Shown here: piece after piece, positions 7,190 to 15,771 of the stretch
How the letters are laid out: every line of letters begins with the position of its first letter
Position numbering within the stretch: position 1 is the first letter of the stretch
Made by a program: the position numbers and the translations under genes
NCBI GenBank assembly: GCA_964653285.1
Contig: CAZZEX010000040.1
Location: 1 to 40,701 of the forward strand
Origin: CAZZEX01 sp964653285
GTDB lineage: Bacteria > Chloroflexota > Anaerolineae > B4-G1
Direction of reading: 5' to 3'
Length of the DNA stretch: 40,701 nucleotides
Notes under the pieces: generated by a model
The model's database searches: none
What the model was told of the DNA's origin: nothing
Seen by the model: only the letters and a program-made list of their open reading frames with translations

Positions 7190-8011
7190 TCACCGGGCCG
7201 GCGCCGCCCGCCGCACCAATTCCACAAAATCTGGCTTGAGGCTGGCCCCGCCCACCAACGCGCCGTCCACCTCCGGCATCGCCATAAAGGCGGCGACGTT
7301 CTCCACGTTGACGCTGCCGCCGTACTGCACCCGCACGGCCTGGGCAGCGGCTTCCCCGAACATCCCGGCGATGGCCCCCCGGATGGTCAGCCCGATGACG
7401 CGGTTCGCATCCACCGGGGTCGCCGCTTTTCCGGTGCCGATGGCCCACAAGGGCTCGTATGCGATCACGCACTGCTCGGCCTGTTGCGCTGTCAGGCCCG
7501 CCAGCGCCGCCCGCACCTGCCCGCCGACAAATTCGTCGGTCTGGCCGGCCTCATTCTGTGCCAGGTTCTCTCCCACGCAGATGATGGGGGTGATGCCGTA
7601 AGCCAGTGCGGCGTGGACCTTCCGGTTGACGGCCGCGTCGCTCTCAACGCTGACCTCTGCACCTTCCTCCCCTGGGGGAGGGGCAGGGGGAGGTGGGAAG
7701 GCCACACGCCCGGTGCGGCGCTCCGAGTGGCCCAGAATGACGTATTGGCACAACCCTGTCAGCATGGCCGGGGATATTTCGCCGGTATACGCGCCGTGAT
7801 CCTCCCAATGCATCGTCTGCGCGCCCAGGCCGATGTGCGTGGGGCGCAGCACCTCGGCCACAGCCGCCAGCACGGTGAAGGGTGGGCATAACACCCGCTC
7901 CACCCCCTCAATCTCGTTCAGCCGGTACCGGATGCGGCGCACGAAGGCCAGCGCCTCGTCAACGCGGCCCAGGTGCATCTTCCAGTTGCCAGCGATAATG
8001 GGGTGACGCAT
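7190..8011 (-). CDS. tpiA: Triosephosphate isomerase with an in-frame repeat insertion
   Basis: 273 aa, about 20 longer than usual. It interconverts dihydroxyacetone phosphate and glyceraldehyde 3-phosphate in glycolysis. N9 and K11 (GNWKM), H95 (ILGHSERR) and E186 (AYEPLWAIGTG) are all in place, as are the phosphate-binding YGGSV and GALVGGASL. Between HSERR and the conserved AAVNRKVHAAL, where the family normally has only a few residues, lies a Pro/Gly-rich stretch (about 100-124, with PPPPAPPPGEEG). It is encoded by a dispersed C-rich repeat at 7667-7700. The frame stays open, so the gene is called functional, though the insert sits next to the catalytic histidine loop. It starts at ATG 8011, seven bases after a small ORF, and may be co-transcribed with the RidA gene. 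Confidence 0.95.
   Translation of the reverse strand: MRHPIIAGNWKMHLGRVDEALAFVRRIRYRLNEIEGVERVLCPPFTVLAAVAEVLRPTHIGLGAQTMHWEDHGAYTGEISPAMLTGLCQYVILGHSERRTGRVAFPPPPAPPPGEEGAEVSVESDAAVNRKVHAALAYGITPIICVGENLAQNEAGQTDEFVGGQVRAALAGLTAQQAEQCVIAYEPLWAIGTGKAATPVDANRVIGLTIRGAIAGMFGEAAAQAVRVQYGGSVNVENVAAFMAMPEVDGALVGGASLKPDFVELVRRAAPAR
7667..7700. repeat. C/G-rich hairpin repeat (family R2) inside tpiA
   Basis: CTCCCC-tg-GGGGAG-type hairpin followed by a G-rich arm. It is a diverged member of the family seen at 13910, 21751, 26620, 28136, 32853, 39735 and 40361. Confidence 0.6.
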
Positions 8012-8018
8012 ACAGCCC

Positions 8019-8150
8019 TCAGTTCCGCATCACCAGCGGAAGATAGGTGTGCCGTCCAGTGTCTGTGACCACCGCCTCGGTGCCTGTCGCCGCCGCGCCC
8101 TCCGCGCAGGAAACGCGGTAGTCGCTGCTGACGATGGCCTGCATCGTCAT
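8019..8150 (-). CDS. Possible 43-aa small ORF ending YLPLVMRN
   Basis: The ORF (ATG 8148-8150, stop 8019-8021) lies between the RidA gene and tpiA on the same strand, with 46 and 7 bases to its neighbours. It begins MTMQAIVSSDYRVSCAEG and ends TDTGRHTYLPLVMRN. Many secreted Chloroflexota proteins end with a similar YLPLVxRN motif (recalled from family knowledge). A strong GGAAAGGAGG lies about 22 bases before the ATG, too far to be ideal. It could be a real small protein, or the tail of a lost secreted protein left in the operon. Coding status is uncertain. Confidence 0.35.
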   Translation of the reverse strand: MTMQAIVSSDYRVSCAEGAAATGTEAVVTDTGRHTYLPLVMRN

Positions 8151-8196
8151 GATGACGACAGGAGCAGTGGCATTCCTCCTTTCCGCTTTCGCGCAC

Positions 8197-8577
8197 TCAC
8201 GCCAGGGCCACTGCCTCGATCTCCACCCGCCCTCCCAACGGCAGCGCGGCCACCTGTACCGCCGAGCGAGCGGGCGGGCGCTCCGGGAAGAACTGCGCGT
8301 AGACCGCGTTCATCCGGCTGAACTCCCCTATATCGGCCAGGAAAACCGTGGTCTTCACGACGTGCTCCAGGCAGGAGCCGCCTGCTTCCAACACCGCCTT
8401 GAGGTTCTCCAACGCCTGTCGAGTCTGGGTCTCGATGTCCGGCCCGGCGAACTCCTTCGCGCCGGGAACGATGCCCAACTGTCCGGCGGTAAAGATGAAA
8501 TCACCCCTGCCCACACCCTGCGAATAGGGGCCAACCGCTGCCGGGGCCTTGTCCGTGGCAATGATCTGTTTCTCCAT
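8197..8577 (-). CDS. RidA family enamine/imine deaminase
   Basis: 126 aa, the normal family length; the start is preceded by GAGGAGG. RidA proteins hydrolyse reactive enamine/imine intermediates such as 2-aminoacrylate, as cytosolic trimers. The family signatures are visible in order: APAAVGPYSQGV, FIFTAGQLGIVPG, QTRQALENLKAVLEAGG, VVKTTVFLADI and PPARSAVQVAALPLGGRVEIEA. The arginine in ARSAVQ is the substrate carboxylate-binding residue and the glutamate near the end is also present. It lies downstream of the penicillin acylase-family gene and upstream of tpiA on the same strand. Confidence 0.95.
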   Translation of the reverse strand: MEKQIIATDKAPAAVGPYSQGVGRGDFIFTAGQLGIVPGAKEFAGPDIETQTRQALENLKAVLEAGGSCLEHVVKTTVFLADIGEFSRMNAVYAQFFPERPPARSAVQVAALPLGGRVEIEAVALA

Positions 8578-8589
8578 TTGTGCCTCCTC

Positions 8590-8660
8590 GTACTTGATAC
8601 TCGATACTCAATACTGGGCACTGGATGCTGGTTGATCGCAACTCGCCATTCGCCATTCGC
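8590..8660. repeat. Short tandem repeats between the RidA and acylase genes
   Basis: Degenerate heptamers of the kind TACTCGATACTCAATACT (8595-8620) and CGCCATTCGCCATTCGC (8643-8659, family R3) fill the gap down to the acylase stop codon. Confidence 0.6.
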
Positions 8661-11141
<2,481 letters not shown>

Positions 11142-11399
11142 GGTAACCCTCCTTATTTACTCTATGCCTGTTACTACTCGGCCTGTCGCAGGTTGGATGT
11201 TTTCAGGCTCTTCGTCCCCGAGGGCGTTGCCAGCAAGAGTACCTCATCCTGAGCGGTTATCCTCCGCATGGGACGCCCACGAGGCGAGGACTGGGAGCAA
11301 CGGCTGAGATGGTAACAATGAAGCAATGAATCAATAACCAATGGAGCGACGAACGATTGGAGTTAGTGTACACCGGAATGTGGAAAGGAGCAAGGGAAG
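11142..11399. other. Region upstream of the acylase gene, no gene seen
   Basis: It presumably holds the acylase promoter (reading leftward), but no convincing -35/-10 pair was identified. No coding frame with recognisable content was found. Confidence 0.35.
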
Positions 11400-11625
11400 G
11401 GCTGCCCGGCGTGCATTTTAATCTGGGGGCGAGTTTTGGCGCGGGCCGCACCGACCTGAAGCGTCGGTGCTGGGTGAACGCGCCAACACCGCCTGTTTAC
11501 GACGGTGCGGCCCATTGCGATACCCATAGCCCCAAAACTGAAATGCACCCGCTGCCCGGCGATGAAGTCGCCGGGCTACGGAGCAGCGCCCCGTGAACGG
11601 GGTTAGCCGGATTAATCCGGCGCTG
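11400..11625. repeat. Cluster of REP-like hairpins inside a larger inverted repeat
   Basis: Imperfect arms of about 45 bases, both starting GTGCATTT and ending GGGCCGCACCG, face each other (11411-11453 and about 11501-11548). Inside is a perfect hairpin GCACCGAC-ctgaagc-GTCGGTGC (11448-11470), a reverse-orientation member of the R1 family found in the glycosyltransferase genes. Downstream follow CCCGGCGA-tgaag-TCGCCGGG (11555-11575), CCCCGT-ga-ACGGGG and the palindrome GCCGGATTAATCCGGC (11606-11621). Confidence 0.75.
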
Positions 11626-11649
11626 TTGCGTAGCACGCGCACTTCATGC

Positions 11650-11805
11650 CTGTGCTGGCTGGTGCGGATCAGGTCGCCTGGCCTGTCGAAGAAGGAGTAA
11701 CCGTCGCTCACCTTCGCCCCCCCCCCCGCGCTTCCCCCTCGACGTAGGTGCTCAGCAGCAGTGCGTTGAACCCCAACTGGCGGGCTTGCTCCACCGCTTT
11801 TGCTG
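11650..11805 (-). pseudogene. Remnant of a glycerate 2-kinase (MOFRL family) C-terminus
   Basis: On the - strand one frame reads AVEQARQLGFNALLLSTYVE followed by GEAR, matching the 'A..LGyn.LLLsT.leGEAR' helix-strand of MOFRL glycerate kinases. After a run of 11 G (11717-11727 on +, as C), another frame reads SDGYSFFDRPGDLIRT, matching the 'D.Y.FF..lGDLi.TGPTGTN' end of the same family. The order is right, but the central part and the final GTNVND are missing and the frame breaks at the homopolymer. It is therefore a decayed scrap, not a gene. Confidence 0.5.
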
Positions 11806-11834
11806 ACTGCTAACGGCCAACGGCTGACGGCTGC

Positions 11835-13187
11835 TCACTGCCCCAGGCTCTCGATCGCGCCGGCCGCCGCTTCCTCGGGAGTGGCCCGCCTGCGCAACAC
11901 TGCCTCCAGTGCCTCCTGCATGACTCGCCCGCTGGTATCCATCACCTCCGGCCGGGGTGCGGGGACGGCGGCCTCCATCACGCCGCGCAGCACAGCCCGG
12001 TCCGCGCTTGACACGTCCCACATCCACAGCGCGCCGCGCGTACCCGGCAGGTAGCCGGCCGCCTGCGTCAACTGCGCGCTGTGATCGGGTGCGATAAGCC
12101 AGTCAAGCAGCAGCATCGCCAGCGCCTGGCGCGCCGGGTCATCGGCGACCATCGCTACCATCCACCCCCGGGCGATGCTGAAGGGCTGCCCGTCGCGAGT
12201 GGGCACCGGCGCGGCGGCAACGGTTTCGTCGGCTCCGGCCTGGAACCACTGCCAGTAACGACTGGCCCGCACCACCGCCATTCCACCTTCTCCGGCCTGG
12301 AACCGCTCCCAGGCCTGGTCCGCGTCTGCAATGTGCAGAACTACCGTTGGCGAGATTGTGCCGGTGCTGATGCAGGCGCTGTAGAAGCCCAGCACGCTCA
12401 CCATTGTATCCTCGTCCAGCCATGGGCGACCGTCCGGGTCGGTCAGTTTGCCGCCGGCAGCCAGGTACTGGATCAGCGTCGCGTCGTTGACCTGCCGGTC
12501 GCGCCCACCGGCAGGGAAAAGGAAGGGGACGGGAGGGGAGACGACCTGCGTCCAAGAGACGGGGGGCGATTCGAACAGGGCCGGGCGGTAGACCAGGTGC
12601 TGCATACCGGCTGCCGTAACGAAGCCCAAGGTCTGTCCATCCACCGTCCCCAGTTCGGTGGCGAAGGGGAAACGGTCACTCATCTCCGCTGGTGACAGGA
12701 AAGGATCGAGCGACTGGATGAGGCCCGATCCGGCTGCGGCCTCCAACTCAGCCGCGTCCAGCACCACCAGGTCGGGCAGGATCAAGGGGGCGGCGTCCCG
12801 CGCCGTGCGCAGGAAGTCGAGCAACCCGCCCCGCCCGTGGGCCTTCTTCACGATCACCTCGACCTGAACGTCAGGGTAAGCGTCGCCGAAGTCATCCAAC
12901 TGCTGCGCGAGGACGTCGGCGCCCAGCCACTGGCCGTAGGGGTCCAATTCCTCAGGCAGCCACAATCCGAGGGTGACGATCATCGGCTGTGCCTCGCGGG
13001 TCGGTGTAGGAGTGACCGTGGGCAGTAGCGGGCTCGGTATCGGGGTCGGCGGTACAGACACAGAGGTCGGCGTCACCTCTCCACAGCCGGCCAGGATCAA
13101 AAGTAGCAAGGCGAAGCCAATGACGAATGGCGAATGGCGAATGGCGAATGACCAAAAGTCAGCGAAAGGGATCGTTCGAGATCGCAT
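11835..13187 (-). CDS. Extracellular solute-binding lipoprotein (ABC sugar-type), repeat-derived signal peptide
   Basis: 450 aa. A lipoprotein signal peptide ends at ILAGC with C35 as the lipidated residue, followed by a Pro/Thr/Ser-rich linker (about 38-66). The mature part has the family-1 solute-binding protein look: VTLGLWLPEE, DFGDAYPDVQVEVIV, LPDLVVLDAAELEAAAGSGLIQSLDPFL, a GRPWLDEDT hinge region, and FSIARGWMVAM/AQLTQAAGYLPGT near the end. It would capture a substrate (sugar class likely, identity unknown) for an ABC importer. No permease or ATPase genes are adjacent. Part of the signal peptide (FAIRHSPFVIG) is encoded by the R3 heptanucleotide repeat. It is divergently oriented from the glycosyltransferase array, with about 170 bases between them. 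Confidence 0.85.
   Translation of the reverse strand: MRSRTIPFADFWSFAIRHSPFVIGFALLLLILAGCGEVTPTSVSVPPTPIPSPLLPTVTPTPTREAQPMIVTLGLWLPEELDPYGQWLGADVLAQQLDDFGDAYPDVQVEVIVKKAHGRGGLLDFLRTARDAAPLILPDLVVLDAAELEAAAGSGLIQSLDPFLSPAEMSDRFPFATELGTVDGQTLGFVTAAGMQHLVYRPALFESPPVSWTQVVSPPVPFLFPAGGRDRQVNDATLIQYLAAGGKLTDPDGRPWLDEDTMVSVLGFYSACISTGTISPTVVLHIADADQAWERFQAGEGGMAVVRASRYWQWFQAGADETVAAAPVPTRDGQPFSIARGWMVAMVADDPARQALAMLLLDWLIAPDHSAQLTQAAGYLPGTRGALWMWDVSSADRAVLRGVMEAAVPAPRPEVMDTSGRVMQEALEAVLRRRATPEEAAAGAIESLGQ
13117..13150. repeat. Heptanucleotide repeat (R3) encoding part of a signal peptide
   Basis: Four near-perfect GAATGGC units; read on - they encode the FAIRHSPFVIG stretch of the lipoprotein signal peptide. 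Confidence 0.8.
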
Positions 13188-13257
13188 GGTACCTCCGTGC
13201 GGCGAGGTTCTTCGTTTGGCTTAACAGGTTGACAGGTCGGTCAGCCGATTCCTTTGC

Positions 13258-13305
13258 TTCCCAATCTACCAATCTACCAGTTTCCCAATCTACCAGCCTC
13301 CCAAT
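13258..13305. repeat. Heptamer-type repeats in the divergent intergenic region
   Basis: Repeated CCAATCTAC/CCAGTTTCC/CCAGCCTCC units lie between the lipoprotein and first glycosyltransferase starts. Any promoter of either gene would have to work within or beside this tract. Confidence 0.6.
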
Positions 13306-13357
13306 TATAGCACAACCTGCCTTTGAGTCCCACTTGTCAACTGCGCCAGGTTGGGGT

Positions 13358-15676
13358 ATGATTGGCCCGCTCCCCTGGGAGGTCGGCTTGGTCAAATCCC
13401 AAATCCCAAACCCCAAACCCCAATTTGGTCACCGGTCGCTTGTCGTTTCCCCGAGGTGGGAATGGGTGTTACTCGCTCTTATTCTCTGCCTGGCCACGGC
13501 GCTACGGCTATGGCGGTTGGATAGTGTGCCGCCTGGACTGACGCACGACGAGGCTGGGCACGGACAGGACGCCATCGCTATCCTGCATGGCGCGCGCCCG
13601 CTCTACGAAACCATAGGGTACGGACGAGAGCCGCTGTACGATTACGTGGTGGCGGCGGGCTTCGCCATCCTTGGACGCACCGACTATCTGGTCCTCCGAG
13701 GAGTCTCGGCCGCGTCTGGCCTGCTGACCATCATCGCCACTTACCTGTGGGTGCGGCACGCTTTCGGCCCGTGGGAAGCGATCCTGGCCTGCGCGTGGCT
13801 GGCCGGCTCGTTTTGGGCTGTCTCGGTCAGCCGCCAGGCCCTGCGCTCTTGTCTGTTGCCAGCGCTGCTGGCAGCAGCGGTCTACGCGTGGTGGCGCGGC
13901 ACGTTCGATCCCCCCCCTCGCAGGGGGGGACGGGGGGGGTATTGGGCCTGGTTTCTGCTCAGTGGTCTGTTCGTCGGCGCCACGCTGTGGAATTACATGG
14001 CCGCCCGCGTGACGTGGGCGCTGTTCCTGGTCTTCCCCCTCTTTCTGCTGGTGACCGACCAGGCACGCCCCCGTGGACAGGGACTACGAGAAAGCAAGCG
14101 CCGTTGGCCAGGCATGCTCTTGACGCTGATCGTGGCGGGAGTGTCGGCCGCGCCCATGTTCTTATGGCTGCAGCAGCACCCCGGCGCGGAACAGCGCTTC
14201 AGCCAGCTCGGGCAACCGTTGCGGCTGCTGGAAACCGGCGATGTGCAGCAAATCTGGGCCAACAGCCTGGAAGCGCTAGGGATGTTCACGCTGCGCGCCG
14301 ATGACTTGTGGATGTACAACTTGCCAGGCCGGCCATGGTTGGGCGCAGTAGAGGGCGTGCTGTTTTACGCTGGCGTGGCACTGGCACTCTGGCGCTGGCG
14401 GCGTCCCCAGTACACACTGGCGCTGCTGTGGCTGGCCGTCGGCATGCTACCCAGCATGATCACCGGCGTATCGGCCAGCGCCACCCGCGCCGTGGCGATC
14501 TTGCCGGTGCTCTACCTGTTCCCTGCCCTGGCCCTCACCGAAATCTACCGCTGGATCCAATCCCGAATCCCCAATCTTAGATTTGTCATTGACCCTTGGC
14601 CATTGGTCATTTTCTCTGTGTTCCTGATCCTGCTCGCGGGTGCACGCACATACCACGATTACTTTGACGTATGGAGCAACGCCCGCGACGTGCGCGTGGC
14701 TTATCACACGACGCTGTTTGAAATCGCGCGCGATCTGGACCAACAAGCCATTCCGCCGGACACCGTAGTCGTCATGTCTTCGATCTATCCCGGGCGCTAT
14801 CACGATCCTTACGCGCTGGACTTGATCCTATCGCGCTGCGACCTTTCTCTGCGCTGGGTGGATGGGCGCGCAGCGCTGATTTTTCCAACCAATCCAGGGG
14901 GAGCATCGCGCCTGATCGTGCCAGCGCTTGCTCCGCTCGACCCGGCGCTGAATCAGGCCGTCGCGCCGCCGTATGCTCACCTGGTCGAATCACACCTCCT
15001 GCGTCCCGATGACCTGAATCCAGGCTTCGACGTGTACGAGTGGGACAGCGCAGCCGCGTTAGGGACGCTGCTCTCGCAGGCTGCGCATCGCCCGGCGGCG
15101 TGGAGCAGCAGCGCAACTTTCCCCGCCGACAACCCGCAAAGCATCTACCACACGCTGGACTTGCCGGCCGACCTGGGACGCATCATCGCCCTGGTGGGCT
15201 ACGACCTGTCGTCCCAGGCTGTAGCGCCTGGAGATGAGATCACGCTCGTCACCTACTGGCACGTGTTGTCGCTACCCAGCCTTGAAAACGGAAACGGAAA
15301 CGGAAACGGAAACGGGATAGGATTCCCCAGCACCGGCTCTCCAGGCCGGCGCGACGGACTGGACACTGTGTTGTTCACACACCTGTTAACCCCTGGAGGG
15401 GACCCGCCGGTCATCGCGCAACAAGACCGCCTGGACGCGCCAGCCTGGAATTGGCACCCGGGCGAAGTGTTTGCACAGGTGCATCACTTGACCATCGGCC
15501 ATGACGTGCCCTCTGGCCTGTACCCTCTGGAAGTGGGCGCGTACGCTCGACCCACGCCATCGCCCGTAGACCCTGACCCGCCTACCACGCGATTGGCGTT
15601 GTATGTTGAAGGCCAGGCCGTCAGCGATCGGATCTTGTTGCCCCCGTTACAAGTGAAGTGCCAAGACGGTCAATGA
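13358..15676 (+). CDS. GT-C (ArnT/PMT-like) glycosyltransferase A
   Basis: 772 aa from ATG 13358; a longer frame from 13127 would overlap the divergent gene and the repeat tract. TM1 is at about 35-52, then VPPGLTHDEAGH with the likely catalytic D64-E65 in the first outer loop. Around ten TM segments follow, with YMAAR (about 212), YNLPGRP and HDYFDVW marking the ArnT-like subfamily. After the last TM comes an extracytoplasmic region and a beta-rich C-terminal domain (about 608-765: LVGYDL, TYWHV, FTHLL, WHPGEVF, GLYPLEVGAY). Such enzymes transfer a sugar from a polyprenyl phosphate donor to a lipid or protein on the outer membrane face; the acceptor is unknown. Repeats lie within it at 13910, 14557, 15286 and 15330. 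The stop overlaps the next start. Confidence 0.88.
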   Translation: MIGPLPWEVGLVKSQIPNPKPQFGHRSLVVSPRWEWVLLALILCLATALRLWRLDSVPPGLTHDEAGHGQDAIAILHGARPLYETIGYGREPLYDYVVAAGFAILGRTDYLVLRGVSAASGLLTIIATYLWVRHAFGPWEAILACAWLAGSFWAVSVSRQALRSCLLPALLAAAVYAWWRGTFDPPPRRGGRGGYWAWFLLSGLFVGATLWNYMAARVTWALFLVFPLFLLVTDQARPRGQGLRESKRRWPGMLLTLIVAGVSAAPMFLWLQQHPGAEQRFSQLGQPLRLLETGDVQQIWANSLEALGMFTLRADDLWMYNLPGRPWLGAVEGVLFYAGVALALWRWRRPQYTLALLWLAVGMLPSMITGVSASATRAVAILPVLYLFPALALTEIYRWIQSRIPNLRFVIDPWPLVIFSVFLILLAGARTYHDYFDVWSNARDVRVAYHTTLFEIARDLDQQAIPPDTVVVMSSIYPGRYHDPYALDLILSRCDLSLRWVDGRAALIFPTNPGGASRLIVPALAPLDPALNQAVAPPYAHLVESHLLRPDDLNPGFDVYEWDSAAALGTLLSQAAHRPAAWSSSATFPADNPQSIYHTLDLPADLGRIIALVGYDLSSQAVAPGDEITLVTYWHVLSLPSLENGNGNGNGNGIGFPSTGSPGRRDGLDTVLFTHLLTPGGDPPVIAQQDRLDAPAWNWHPGEVFAQVHHLTIGHDVPSGLYPLEVGAYARPTPSPVDPDPPTTRLALYVEGQAVSDRILLPPLQVKCQDGQ
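13910..13940. repeat. C/G-rich hairpin repeat (R2) in glycosyltransferase A
   Basis: A C-run, CTCG loop region and G-run, then a second G-run. Translated DPPPRRGGRGG, just before the TM leading to the YMAAR motif. Confidence 0.75.
14557..14612. repeat. R3-type heptamer tract in glycosyltransferase A
   Basis: AATCCCGAATCCCCAATC followed by TTGGCCATTGGTCATT; encodes RIPNLRFVIDPWPLVI at the entry of the last TM. Confidence 0.65.
15286..15316. repeat. Hexanucleotide microsatellite (GGAAAC)
   Basis: About five GGAAAC units, translated as alternating Asn-Gly in a loop of the C-terminal domain of glycosyltransferase A. Followed at 15330-15352 by an R1 hairpin (PSTGSPGR). Confidence 0.85.
15330..15352. 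repeat. R1 REP-like hairpin in glycosyltransferase A
   Basis: GCACCGGC-tctccag-GCCGGCGC, one G-T-type change in the stem; translated PSTGSPGR. Confidence 0.75.
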
Positions 15677-15771
15677 CCAAATCCCAAATCCCAAATCCCA
15701 AATCCAGTACATCACGAAATGCTTCCGCTGGATTACCAAATCCAGCGGAAGGTGGCGGATTTGGCAATCCG
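15672..15771. repeat. Repeat-built start of glycosyltransferase B
   Basis: Four AAATCCC units (15678-15705), then a perfect 13-bp hairpin CTTCCGCTGGATT (15722-15734) with its complement at 15739-15751 and a 4-base loop, then CGGATT-tggc-AATCCG at about 15756-15771. Confidence 0.85.

Noticed and set aside
13127..13357. Longer N-terminus for glycosyltransferase A
   Set aside because: It would overlap the divergent lipoprotein start and consist only of repeats; ATG 13358 gives a normal first TM.
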